Shown here: in pieces, positions 48,944-58,128 of the stretch
Position numbering within the stretch: the first letter of the stretch is position 1
Layout: each line of letters starts with the position of its first letter
DNA from: Solimonas_A sp052035235
GTDB lineage: Bacteria; Pseudomonadota; Gammaproteobacteria; Nevskiales; Nevskiaceae
Length of the DNA stretch: 64,000 nt
Direction: 5' to 3'
Assembly: GCA_052035235.1 (NCBI GenBank)
Contig: JBPOHT010000049.1
Location: 1 to 64,000 of the forward strand
Program-made: the position numbers and the translations under genes
Notes under the pieces: generated by a model
What the model was told of the DNA's origin: nothing
What the model saw: the letters and a program-made list of their open reading frames with translations, nothing else
Database searches by the model: none

Positions 48944-51015
48944 CAGATCTTCACCCGCTGCTCCGGCGCCAGGTACATCTTGTCCTGCGGCGTGACCCCG
49001 AAGGCCGGGTAGAACTCCGGCACGTTGACCACGGTGCCGTTGACGCGGTATTCCGACGGCGAATGCGCGTCGGTCTTCAGGCGCTTCAGCAACTCCTGCT
49101 CACGGTACTTGCGCGCCCAGGCCTGGGCCCAGCCCATGAAGAAGCGCTGGTCGCCGGTGAAGCCGTCGATGATCTCCGGCTCCTGGCCGTTCAGCGAGAG
49201 CCTGTAGGCCTGGTAGGCGATCGACAGGCCGCCGAGGTCGCCGATGTTCTCGCCCACCGTCAGCGCGCCGCTCACGCAATGGCCCTGCAACGGGCAGTAG
49301 GCATCGAACTGCGCAATCAAGGCCTTGGCACGCGCATCGAAGGCCTGGCGATCCTGGTCGGTCCACCAGGACTTGAGGTTGCCGTCGCCGTCGTACTTGG
49401 AGCCCTGGTCGTCGAAGCCATGGCCGATCTCGTGGCCGATCACCGCGCCGATGCCGCCGTAGTTCAGGGCGTCGTCCGCCGCCATGTCGAAGAACGGCGG
49501 CTGCAGGAAGGCGGCCGGGAACACGATCTCGTTGAGGCTGGCGTTGTAGTAGGCGTTGAAGGTCTGCGGCGTCAGCAGCCATTCCTCGCGGTCGATCGGT
49601 GCGCCCAGCTTGGCGCGTTCGCGCTGGAACTCCACCTCGGTGGAACGCGCCATGTTGCCGTAGAGGTCGTCCGGCTCGATCACCAGCGCCGAGTAGTCCT
49701 TCCAGCGGTTGGGATAGCCGATCTTCAGCGAAAAGCGCGACAGCTTGGCCAGCGCCTTCTGCTTGGTCTCGGCGCTCATCCAGTCCAGGTCCTTGATGCT
49801 TTGTTCGTAGGCCTGGGTGAGATGGCCCACCATCACCGTCAAACGCTGCTTGGCCTGGGGCGGAAAATGCCGCTGCACGTAGAGCCGGCCCAGCACCTCG
49901 CCCAGCGCCGTCTCCCCGGCCTGCACCGCGCGCTTCCAGCGCGGGCGGTTCTCCTGGGTGCCAGCCAGCGTCTGGCCATGGAAGGCGAAGTTCTCGTCGA
50001 CGAAGGCCTTGCCCAGCAGCGGCGCCGCGTTGCTGAGTAGACGAAATTTCAGGTACTGCCGCCAGGTCGCCAGCTTCTCCTGCTGCATCAGCCGCGCCAG
50101 CCCCTTGAAGTAGCTGGGCTGGCGCACGATCAGACCCGGCGATTTTGCGGCGCCGACCTCATCCACGTAGGCCTGCCAGTCGAAGTCCGGCGTGATGCCC
50201 TGGAGCGCCTTGAACGAATACTTGTTGTAGGTCTTCTCGTCGTCGCGGTCCTCCACGCGCGTCCACTGGATGCGCGCGATGCGGGTCTCCAGCGCCAGGA
50301 TGTTGCGCGCCGCCTGCGCCGCGTCGGGCATCTGCGCCAGGCGCAGCATCTTCTCGACATGCGCGAGGTACTTGGCGCGCAAAGCCTTGAACTTGGGGTC
50401 GTCCGACAGGTAGTAGTCGCGGTCCGGCATGCCCAGGCCCGAAGGCGTGCCGTAGTACGGCGCCGCCTGGCCGATGGAGGCGATGTACTGCGTCGCCAGC
50501 TTGGGGTCCTGGCCGATGGCGTAGAACACCGGCGAGGGCACGCCGGTCCGCGCGAAGTGCGCGAACACGCGTGCCAGCTCGCGCTTGCGGACGATGGCGT
50601 CCACCGCGGCGAACTCCGCCTGCAGGGGCTTGAGGCCCAGAGCCTCGATCCGCGCCTCGTCCATGTAGCTGGCATGCAGGTCGCCCAGCTTCTGCGCATC
50701 CGATCCGGGAGCCTTGGCGGGTTTTGCCGCCGTCTCCTCGATGATGCTGCGCAACTGGCCTTCGACGATATCGACCTGACGCAGGTACTTGGCGTAATTG
50801 GAGCGGTCTGCGGGGATCTCCGTCGTCGCCAGCCAGCGCCCGTTGACGTGGCGGTAGAGATCGTCCTGCGGGCGCACCTGGGCGTCGATGGCCGCCATGT
50901 CGATGCCCGACACCGGCTTCGCAGCCGGCACGGCCGACGTCGCCGGCTGCGGCACGGCGCTGGCGCAGGCCGTCAGCACGCCGGCAGCCAAGGCTGTCAC
51001 CCAGAACTTGTTCAT
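48940..51015 (-). CDS. M13 (neprilysin-like) zinc metallopeptidase, lipoprotein
   Basis: 691 residues from MNKFWVTALAAGVLTAC, with a lipobox-like LTAC. The zinc site is HEIGHGFDDQGSKYDGDGN, the third ligand lies in ENIGDLGGLSIAYQAY and substrate residues in NAYYNASLNEIVFPAAFLQ; all are standard for M13. The final WC/CPIW region reads VKIW, missing the Cys, as in many bacterial PepO-like proteins. It cuts short peptides, up to about 40 residues, on the amino side of hydrophobic residues, a suitable activity for hydrophobic Aib-rich peptides. Overlaps the S9 gene by 4 bp. Confidence 0.94.
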   Translation of the reverse strand: MNKFWVTALAAGVLTACASAVPQPATSAVPAAKPVSGIDMAAIDAQVRPQDDLYRHVNGRWLATTEIPADRSNYAKYLRQVDIVEGQLRSIIEETAAKPAKAPGSDAQKLGDLHASYMDEARIEALGLKPLQAEFAAVDAIVRKRELARVFAHFARTGVPSPVFYAIGQDPKLATQYIASIGQAAPYYGTPSGLGMPDRDYYLSDDPKFKALRAKYLAHVEKMLRLAQMPDAAQAARNILALETRIARIQWTRVEDRDDEKTYNKYSFKALQGITPDFDWQAYVDEVGAAKSPGLIVRQPSYFKGLARLMQQEKLATWRQYLKFRLLSNAAPLLGKAFVDENFAFHGQTLAGTQENRPRWKRAVQAGETALGEVLGRLYVQRHFPPQAKQRLTVMVGHLTQAYEQSIKDLDWMSAETKQKALAKLSRFSLKIGYPNRWKDYSALVIEPDDLYGNMARSTEVEFQRERAKLGAPIDREEWLLTPQTFNAYYNASLNEIVFPAAFLQPPFFDMAADDALNYGGIGAVIGHEIGHGFDDQGSKYDGDGNLKSWWTDQDRQAFDARAKALIAQFDAYCPLQGHCVSGALTVGENIGDLGGLSIAYQAYRLSLNGQEPEIIDGFTGDQRFFMGWAQAWARKYREQELLKRLKTDAHSPSEYRVNGTVVNVPEFYPAFGVTPQDKMYLAPEQRVKIW

Positions 51016-51040
51016 CGGGATGTCCTTGCCAGGCAGGCCG

Positions 51041-52186
51041 TCAGTGCGTCGCGAATCTCGTGGCCGGCGCTGCGCCAAGCACATCGTTCACCGGGCAATA
51101 GTCATAGGCGAGCGCGTCGGCCACGGCCTTGTAGGTAACCTTGCCGACGTGGATGTTGAGGCCGTCGCGCAGGTTGCCGTCGGCCAGCGCCGCCGCCCGG
51201 TAGCCCTTGTCGGCCAGCGCGATGACGTAAGGCAGGGTGGCGTTGGTCAGCGCGAAGGTGGAGGTCCGCGCCACGCCGCCCGGCATGTTGGCCACGCAGT
51301 AGTGCACGATACCGTCCACCGTGTAGGTCGGCTGCTGGTGCGTGGTTGGCCGCGAGGTCTCGAAGCAGCCACCCTGGTCGATGGCCACGTCCACGATCAC
51401 CGCGCCCGGCTTCATGGTCTTGAGCATCGGGCGGGTGACCAGCTTGGGCGCGGTCGCGCCCGGCACCAGCACCGCGCCGATCACCAGGTCCGCCTTGGCC
51501 ACGCAGGCTTCCAGCGCGTCGGCGGTGGAATACAGCGTCTTCAGGCGTCCGTCGAAGATCGTGTCCAGCCAGTTCAGGCGGGCAATCGAGCGGTCCAGGA
51601 TGGTCACGTCCGCACCCATGCCCACGGCGATGCGCGCGGCGTTGTAGCCCACCACGCCGCCGCCGATGACCAGCACGTCGGCCGGCGCCACGCCGGGCAC
51701 GCCGCCCAGCAGCACGCCATTGCCGCCTTGCGCCTTCTCGATCGCATGCGCGCCGGCCTGGATCGACATGCGCCCGGCCACTTCGCTCATCGGCGCCAGC
51801 AGCGGCAGGCCGCCGCGGCCGTCGGTCACGGTCTCGTAGGCGATGGCGACGCAGCCGGAATCCACCAGCGCCCGGGTCTGCTCCGGATCCGGCGCCAGGT
51901 GCAGGTAGGTGAACAGCACCTGGCCCTCACGCAGCATGCTGCATTCGACCGGCTGCGGCTCCTTGACCTTGACGATCATCTCGGCGCGGCGGAACACCTC
52001 GGCGGCGGTCGCCACCAGCTCGGCGCCCGCGTTGCGGTAGGCTTCGTCGGCGATGCCGATGCCCAGGCCCGCGCCTGCCTCGATCATCACCTGGTGGCCA
52101 CGGCTGGTGAGCTCGCGCACGCCGGCCGGCGTGAGGCCCACGCGGTACTCGTGGTTCTTGATTTCCCTCGGCGTGCCGATGAGCAT
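51041..52186 (-). CDS. ald: Alanine dehydrogenase
   Basis: 381 residues beginning MLIGTPREIKNHEYRVGLTP, the classical Ald start. Key parts: K and H residues of the substrate site (VKVKEPQPVE; YLHLAPDP), the Rossmann motif VLVIGGGVVGYNAARIAVGM and VDVAIDQGGCFE near the active site. It converts L-alanine and NAD+ to pyruvate, ammonia and NADH. Directly 3 bp after the dialkylglycine decarboxylase gene, it can recycle the alanine formed there back to the pyruvate that enzyme needs. Confidence 0.96.
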   Translation of the reverse strand: MLIGTPREIKNHEYRVGLTPAGVRELTSRGHQVMIEAGAGLGIGIADEAYRNAGAELVATAAEVFRRAEMIVKVKEPQPVECSMLREGQVLFTYLHLAPDPEQTRALVDSGCVAIAYETVTDGRGGLPLLAPMSEVAGRMSIQAGAHAIEKAQGGNGVLLGGVPGVAPADVLVIGGGVVGYNAARIAVGMGADVTILDRSIARLNWLDTIFDGRLKTLYSTADALEACVAKADLVIGAVLVPGATAPKLVTRPMLKTMKPGAVIVDVAIDQGGCFETSRPTTHQQPTYTVDGIVHYCVANMPGGVARTSTFALTNATLPYVIALADKGYRAAALADGNLRDGLNIHVGKVTYKAVADALAYDYCPVNDVLGAAPATRFATH

Positions 52187-52189
52187 GGC

Positions 52190-53494
52190 TCAGGCCGCCT
52201 TGCGCAGCGTCGCCGCCTTGATGGCGTCGCGCAGTATCGACAGGCCCAGGTCGATCTCGTCGTCCGAGATCGTCAGCGGCGGGGCGATGCGGAACACGCC
52301 GCCCATACCGCGCAGGTTGACGATGTTCATCGACAGGCCCAGCTCCATCGCGCAGTCGGTGATCAACGAGCCCAGCTCCGGCGCCGCAGCCTTCGATTCC
52401 TTGTCGCGCACGATCTCCATGCCCAGCATCAGGCCGCGTCCGCGCACGTCACCCACGCAGTCGAACTCCGCCATGATCGCCTCGAGGCCGGCCTTGAGGC
52501 GGTCGCCCGCCACGCGGGCACGCTCGGCCAGCTTGTCGCGCGCCAGGGCCTTGAGCACCGCCAGGCCGACGGCAGCCGGCAGCGGGTCGGAGACATGCGT
52601 GGTGTAGAACAGGAACCCGCGCTCGTGGCACAGCGCCTCGGTCGCCTCGGAAGCCAGCACCGCCGCCAACGGCAGGCCCGCGCCCAGGGTCTTGGACAGC
52701 GTCAGGATGTCCGGGACCACGCCGTCGCGCTCGAAGGCGAAGGTGTTGCCGGTACGGCCCATGCCGGTCTGCGCTTCGTCCAGCACCAGCATCATGCCGC
52801 GCTCGCGGCACTTGGCCTGCAGCGCCGCGAGATAGCCTTCGGGCAGTTCCAGGATGCCGCCGGAGCTCAGGATCGGCTCGGCGATGAAGGCGGCCAACGC
52901 GCCGGTGGACTGGCGGTCCACCAGCTCGAAGCCATAGTCCAGCTCCGCCTGCCAGTCGTGCTTGCCGTTCTTCAGGAACGTGGGGCGATAGGCATTGGGC
53001 GCCATGATCGCCATGCCGCCGACGCTCATCGGGCCGTAGCCCTTGCGGCCCGCCGAGTAGGTGCTGGCCGCCGCGCCGCCGGTCATGCCGTGCCAGGACT
53101 GGCCGAAGCCCACCACCTCGTAGCCACGGGTGGCCATGCGCGCCATCTTCAGCGCCGCCTCGTTGGACTCGGCGCCGGTGCTGAGCAGCATCACGCGGTC
53201 CAGGCCCGGAGGCGCCAGCGCGGCCAGGGCCTCGGAGAGTTCAACCACCGGCTCCGACATCATGCTGCTGTGGATATGCGCCAGCTTGCCGACCCAATGA
53301 CTCACCGTCTCGGTGATCTCCGGGTGGCTATGGCCGAGGATCGCGCTCATCTGGCCCGAGGTGAAATCGAGCACGCGGCGCCCGGAGGCGTCGTAGAGGA
53401 AGGAGCCCTCGCCCCGGACGGGGACGAAGTCGGCGAAGGTGCCGCCGTAGCGGAACACGGATTTGGCGGCTCGGGCGAGCAGTGCGTTGGTCAT
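52190..53494 (-). CDS. dgdA: 2,2-Dialkylglycine decarboxylase (pyruvate)
   Basis: 434 residues, class III PLP enzyme. Compared from memory with the Burkholderia cepacia enzyme, all key active-site residues are kept at a constant offset of four: Q48 (FTSGQMS), W134 and M137 (SWHGMTGG), S211 (ILSSGG), D239 and Q242 (LDEAQTG), K268 (LSKTLGAGLP) and the Arg of FRIAPP near the end. This is the decarboxylating, not the ordinary transaminating, signature. It turns 2-aminoisobutyrate plus pyruvate into acetone, CO2 and L-alanine; isovaline is also used by the family. It lies 3 bp before ald inside a peptide-catabolic operon. Confidence 0.92.
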   Translation of the reverse strand: MTNALLARAAKSVFRYGGTFADFVPVRGEGSFLYDASGRRVLDFTSGQMSAILGHSHPEITETVSHWVGKLAHIHSSMMSEPVVELSEALAALAPPGLDRVMLLSTGAESNEAALKMARMATRGYEVVGFGQSWHGMTGGAAASTYSAGRKGYGPMSVGGMAIMAPNAYRPTFLKNGKHDWQAELDYGFELVDRQSTGALAAFIAEPILSSGGILELPEGYLAALQAKCRERGMMLVLDEAQTGMGRTGNTFAFERDGVVPDILTLSKTLGAGLPLAAVLASEATEALCHERGFLFYTTHVSDPLPAAVGLAVLKALARDKLAERARVAGDRLKAGLEAIMAEFDCVGDVRGRGLMLGMEIVRDKESKAAAPELGSLITDCAMELGLSMNIVNLRGMGGVFRIAPPLTISDDEIDLGLSILRDAIKAATLRKAA

Positions 53495-53551
53495 GGCTGT
53501 GCTTCTTTGCTTGTCTGGTGGTGTCTGGTTGATGGGTCTTGCGAGCCGCTG

Positions 53552-56500
53552 TCAGCGGGCCGCCAGCGGCAACACGTTGTCGTCCGAGTTGCTGTCCACG
53601 TAGGTGTTGTAGGGGTCGACGCCGACGAAGGTCGGCTCCTGGTCGACGGTCAACGTCAGGGTCTGGCGCCCGCTGTGCAGGCGGTGGACCTGCATCGACA
53701 GGACGCTCTTCGCGGTGAAGTCGCGCTTGCCGGGCTCGGCCGAGAACACGCCGACGTCGAAGGCCTCGTCCAGCGGGGCATCGATCTCCCGGCCCCGGTC
53801 GTCGGCGTAGCGCTTGCGGGCGTCCATCTCGATGGCGACGCTCCAGCGGCCATCGGCCAGGCGGCTCTTGTGCGCGTCGACCACGCGGACGTCGTACATC
53901 GTGATCTTCTCGAACAGGTCGGTGATCAGCTGCTGGTGCTCGGCCCCGGCCTCCGCCCGCAGGCGCCGGATCAGGTCCCGCGAGTTGGGATAGGGCGCCG
54001 CCTTGAAGGCGTAGTCCTTGATCAGTGACCGCAGTGCGCGATTCACGGCCTCTTCGCCCAGGCGCTCCTTGAGCAGGTACATCACCATGCCGCCCTTCAT
54101 GTAGCGGACGTGCGCCTGCTCCTCGACCCGGTCCAGCGACACCTCGCCCACGGTGGCCATGGCGCGGGCACGCAGGTAGGTGTCCAGCGAATGCTTGAGG
54201 AAACGGCGGATCTCTTCCTTGCCGTACATGCGCTCCATGACCATCAGCGTCGAATACTGCGCCAGGGTTTCCGACAGCACGGTCTGGCCCTGCATGTCGG
54301 CGCCGATGACCTGGTGTGCCCACCACTGGTGCGCGATCTCGTGCGCGGTGACGTAGGTGACGCCGTCGTACCAGTCCGGCTCGGGCGGCCCCAGGATGAA
54401 GCCGGCCGCCTCCGAGTACGCGACCGTGCCGGGGTAGGCCTGGGCAAAGTTGCGGTAGGCCGGGAATTCCACGATGCGCAGCTCGTTGAACTGGTACGGG
54501 CTGAAGCTCTTGGTGTAGTAGTCCATGGCCTCCTTCATTGCCCGCATCATGCGGTCGACGTTGTAGCCATGATCCGGGTGGTGGTAGACCTCCAGGGACA
54601 CGTCGTTCCACTGCTCCTGGCGCCGCTCGTAGCGCGCCGAGAGCACGGTGAAGAAGTGCTGGATCGGCGCCGTGGTCCTGAAGCGCGTGATGCGACGCTC
54701 GCCCTCGATCCTCGAGTCCATCTGGGTCCCGGGCGCCACGACGGTCTGGTCCTTGGCGGCGGAAATGGTCAGCTCGGCATTGACCCAGTCGCTGTCCGGC
54801 CGGAAGTAGTGGTTCAGGCGCGGAGCCTCATCGTCCAGTTGCGGCGGACGCAGTTCGTCCGGCAGGCCGTACTTGCGGCGCTGCGTGCGATCCGCCAGCG
54901 CATAGATGTTGTGCACACCCAGCAGCGGCGTGATCTCCCAGTTGTTCAGGAACGTGCCGTTCTCGACAACGCGGTTTTCGTTGTTGTTGTTACGGAAGCC
55001 CCGCTGCTCGCGCACCGTCTCGAAGCGGATTTCTGCGGTTTGCCCCGGCTGCAGCGGCTGGTCGAAGCGGTAGATGCGGAAGTGCAGGTCCGGAATTTCC
55101 TTGACCATGCGGGCGCCCTGGACCTCCAGCGAACGCATCTGCAGATCGGCCACGGCATCCGTGCCCAGCCAGCTGCCTTTCTCGAGCTGGCGCACCCAGA
55201 ACACCGGGATTTCGCTCAGCGGCGCACCGGTCTTGTTCTGGACCACGTAGCTGCCGCGGGTGGTCACCCTCGGCACCTCTGCCTGGATGTCGAGATCAAG
55301 TTTTACATCGGTGATGCGCGGCAGCGGCATCGACTTGTAGGGGAACAGCTGCTTCTCGTACTCCGCTGACCAGCGCTCGCTGTCGAGAGTGGTGCGCCAT
55401 TCGTTGAGCACGTGCGTGTTGTAGTACACCACGCCGCCCGTGCCCAGCATGGCGAGGGCCGCCGCCGCCGTGATCCAGCCGGCGGTACCGCGCAGCCTGG
55501 ACGGCAGGCGGCGGATGCGCTGCTTTAGCGGGGCGGAGGTCCCGCGGCGCCAGAGACCGTAGGCCAGTACCGCCAGCAGGGTCGCCGCCGCGGTCCACCA
55601 GGCCCGGTACCAGGCCGCGTACTGGGCGAATTCACCCTGCCCATTCATGTCCGACAAGGGCACCGGCGAGGTGCTGGCATACAGGTAGAGATGGTTCTCC
55701 CAACCCAGCCTGGGGAAGGCGATCTGCGCGGCGACCACCAGCACGACTACCAGCAGTCCGCCGTACTTGTTCGGCACCAGCATCTGGATCAGGACGACCA
55801 GCACGGCGTATTGCGCCATGGTGATCATCCAGGGCAGCAGGTACCAGTTCAGGTAGTGCGTCAGCTCGAAATTGAAATAGCCCTTGAGTGCCTGCACGCC
55901 GAGCGCGGTGAACGCGCTGGCCAGCACCATGAGCCACAGCACCAGGGCGATGGCGATGATCTTGGGCAGCACGAACACCCAGTCCGGCGACGGTGTCGCG
56001 TCGATGATCTGCTCGATGCGGCGCTCGCGGTCGCGCCATACCAGCTCGCCGGCGTAGTAGGCCGCGATCACCAGCGCGATGGTCGGGAACTCCACCACCA
56101 GCGCATTGATCATGATACGCGTCACCGGCAGAGTATTGATGCCGAAGTCGTCACCGGAGTACCACAGGCCGATCAGCGCATTGAGGATCGCCATGCCCAG
56201 CAGCACCAGGAAGGACGGGCTGCGCAGCACGCTCAAAACGTCGAATCGGGTCAGGGTGGCGAGGGCCGACCAGCCGAGGCGGCGCGACGCCGGGGCCCGC
56301 GTGGCAGGCGGCAAACGGCGGCCCAGGTCCGGCGTCACCGGATCCGCGGACGCCTTCGCAGGCTTGCCTTCATGGCCCACCCGCAGGAAGTTGCGCCAGG
56401 TCCAGGCCAGCATGCCCAGGGCAATGCCCATCCACAGCGCACGGTTCAGCAGCATGGGCCCGGCCAGCGGCACCAGTTGCCCGTTGCGCTCGGTGGGCGA

Positions 56501-57166
56501 CCAGTACTGGGTGGTCAGCTTGAAGGCGGAGAGTGCGAAGGGGTCCAGCAACGCCGCCCAGTCGCGCACGCCCGGCTGCGTGATGTAGCGGGCCGACAGC
56601 AGGTAGATCATCAGGGCGACCAGGGCCACCACGTAGGGCGCCAGCATCGAGCGGGTGATGGTAGCCACCGCGAACAGGCAGGCGCCCAGGATGAACAGCG
56701 ACGGCAGGCACAGCACGAGGTAGGCGTGAAGATAGGCGTCCCAGCGGAACGCACCGACGGTTTCCGGATCGAGCCAGGGCATGGCCGCCGCCAGCAGCGC
56801 CGCCAGCGGCACGGCGAGGAACACCAGCGCGCTGGCGCAGAAAGCGCCGAGGAAACGGCCGAACAGGTAGTCGAACCTTGAAAGCCCGGTTACGCGGATG
56901 ATCGACCCGAAACGGGTCTCGTCATCGCGCAGGATCACGTTGGAGACGAACGAGGTCACGATGAACATGGCGAACACGCCCATGATCATCAGGTTGAAGG
57001 CGACCGTGTACGGCGAGTTGCGGAACACATATCCGCCCCAGCCGATCCGCAGGCTGTCCGAGACGACCATCCAGAAGGTCAGCCCGAAGAACGCCAGCGT
57101 GGTGATCCAGAAGATCGCCGAGGTGGCCTGGTACCGCAGCTCGAAGCGAGCGACGTGGCTTAGCAT
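53552..57166 (-). CDS. ABC-2 permease fused to M1 aminopeptidase
   Basis: 1,204 residues. The first about 550 carry two ABC-2-type membrane blocks (FELRYQATSAIFWITTLAFF; FDVLSVLRSPSFLVLLGMAI) with some twelve helices. A soluble part follows, with an M1 (gluzincin) core: substrate motif equivalent AYSEAAGF, zinc site VTAHEIAHQWWAHQVIG and downstream Glu in VLSETLAQYSTLMV. The peptidase is therefore tethered in the periplasm or on the membrane. Such fusions, with their ABC ATPase (9 bp upstream, 57176-58054), recur in xanthomonads and sphingomonads; their task is not settled. Confidence 0.92.
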   Translation of the reverse strand: MLSHVARFELRYQATSAIFWITTLAFFGLTFWMVVSDSLRIGWGGYVFRNSPYTVAFNLMIMGVFAMFIVTSFVSNVILRDDETRFGSIIRVTGLSRFDYLFGRFLGAFCASALVFLAVPLAALLAAAMPWLDPETVGAFRWDAYLHAYLVLCLPSLFILGACLFAVATITRSMLAPYVVALVALMIYLLSARYITQPGVRDWAALLDPFALSAFKLTTQYWSPTERNGQLVPLAGPMLLNRALWMGIALGMLAWTWRNFLRVGHEGKPAKASADPVTPDLGRRLPPATRAPASRRLGWSALATLTRFDVLSVLRSPSFLVLLGMAILNALIGLWYSGDDFGINTLPVTRIMINALVVEFPTIALVIAAYYAGELVWRDRERRIEQIIDATPSPDWVFVLPKIIAIALVLWLMVLASAFTALGVQALKGYFNFELTHYLNWYLLPWMITMAQYAVLVVLIQMLVPNKYGGLLVVVLVVAAQIAFPRLGWENHLYLYASTSPVPLSDMNGQGEFAQYAAWYRAWWTAAATLLAVLAYGLWRRGTSAPLKQRIRRLPSRLRGTAGWITAAAALAMLGTGGVVYYNTHVLNEWRTTLDSERWSAEYEKQLFPYKSMPLPRITDVKLDLDIQAEVPRVTTRGSYVVQNKTGAPLSEIPVFWVRQLEKGSWLGTDAVADLQMRSLEVQGARMVKEIPDLHFRIYRFDQPLQPGQTAEIRFETVREQRGFRNNNNENRVVENGTFLNNWEITPLLGVHNIYALADRTQRRKYGLPDELRPPQLDDEAPRLNHYFRPDSDWVNAELTISAAKDQTVVAPGTQMDSRIEGERRITRFRTTAPIQHFFTVLSARYERRQEQWNDVSLEVYHHPDHGYNVDRMMRAMKEAMDYYTKSFSPYQFNELRIVEFPAYRNFAQAYPGTVAYSEAAGFILGPPEPDWYDGVTYVTAHEIAHQWWAHQVIGADMQGQTVLSETLAQYSTLMVMERMYGKEEIRRFLKHSLDTYLRARAMATVGEVSLDRVEEQAHVRYMKGGMVMYLLKERLGEEAVNRALRSLIKDYAFKAAPYPNSRDLIRRLRAEAGAEHQQLITDLFEKITMYDVRVVDAHKSRLADGRWSVAIEMDARKRYADDRGREIDAPLDEAFDVGVFSAEPGKRDFTAKSVLSMQVHRLHSGRQTLTLTVDQEPTFVGVDPYNTYVDSNSDDNVLPLAAR

Positions 57167-57175
57167 GACGGCATC

Positions 57176-58054
57176 TCAGGCAGGGCGACGGCCGCTGATC
57201 AGGGTCGAGAAATAGGCGTCTTCGAGGCTGCCTTCCGCCTCGGTGAAGCCTTCGCCGGGATTCTCATCCGCCAGCACGTGGATGTAGGTGCGGCCACCGT
57301 AGAGGCGGGTCGCGATCACGTTGTAGGCATCGCGGTGCGACTCCAGCTCGTCCTTGCCGATGGTCTTGCGCCAGACGCGTCCCTGGATCTCCCGGATCAG
57401 TTCCTGTGGGGTGCCCTGCTTGACGATGCGTCCGCTCATCAGCATCGCGGTGTTCTGGCAGAGCTTGGCGATGTCCTCCACGATGTGCGTGGACAGGATG
57501 ACGACGACGTTCTCGGCGATTTCCGCCAGCAGGTTCAGGAAGCGGTTGCTCTCCTCGGGATCCAGTCCGGCGGTCGGTTCGTCCACGATCACCAGGCGCG
57601 GGTCGCCCATCAGGGCCTGTGCGATACCCCAGCGCTGGCGCATACCGCCGGAGAAGCCGGCCACCGCCTTGTCACGGAATTTCCAGAGGTTGACCTTGTT
57701 CAGCAGCGCCTCCACCACCTCGCGGCGCTCGCCACGCCCGGCGTAGCCCTTCAGCACGGCGATGTGGTTCAGCAGCTCGTAGGCGGTGACGCGCGGATAC
57801 ACGCCGAAGTCCTGCGGCAGGTAACCCAGCGTCGCGCGCAGCGCTTCGGGGTTGGCCAGCACGTCGATCTCGCCGAACTGGATGGAACCGGAGCTGGGAA
57901 CCTGCAGTGTCGCGATGGAGCGCATCAGCGAGGACTTGCCCGCGCCATTGGGGCCGAGCAGGCCGAACATGCCCAGCGGCACCTCCAGCGTGACGCCATC
58001 CAGCGCGCGGAAGCCGTTGGGATAGGTGTGGCAGACGTTCTGAAGTTTGAGCAC
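57176..58054 (-). CDS. ABC transporter ATP-binding protein
   Basis: 292 residues. Walker A GPNGAGKSS, Q-loop YLPQDFG, signature FSGGMRQRWG, Walker B LVIVDEPTAGLDP and the H-loop STHIVED are all intact. The C-terminal extension (RTYIHVLADENPGEGFTEAE) is typical for ABC-2 type export ATPases. It pairs with the permease/M1 fusion encoded 9 bp downstream. As a probable exporter partner it may drive a membrane process linked to the peptidase rather than import. Confidence 0.95.
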   Translation of the reverse strand: MLKLQNVCHTYPNGFRALDGVTLEVPLGMFGLLGPNGAGKSSLMRSIATLQVPSSGSIQFGEIDVLANPEALRATLGYLPQDFGVYPRVTAYELLNHIAVLKGYAGRGERREVVEALLNKVNLWKFRDKAVAGFSGGMRQRWGIAQALMGDPRLVIVDEPTAGLDPEESNRFLNLLAEIAENVVVILSTHIVEDIAKLCQNTAMLMSGRIVKQGTPQELIREIQGRVWRKTIGKDELESHRDAYNVIATRLYGGRTYIHVLADENPGEGFTEAEGSLEDAYFSTLISGRRPA

Positions 58055-58128
58055 AGCGGACCTCGTGTCGATTCCAGCGGCTTTCAGCAGCCGCGTTTCA
58101 TTAGGTTTTGTCGATGCGCTGCAGCGGC

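Noticed and set aside
52190..53494. Ordinary class III aminotransferase (acetylornithine or diaminobutyrate type)
   Set aside because: The active-site set Q48, W134, M137, S211 and K268 fits dialkylglycine decarboxylase rather than those enzymes.
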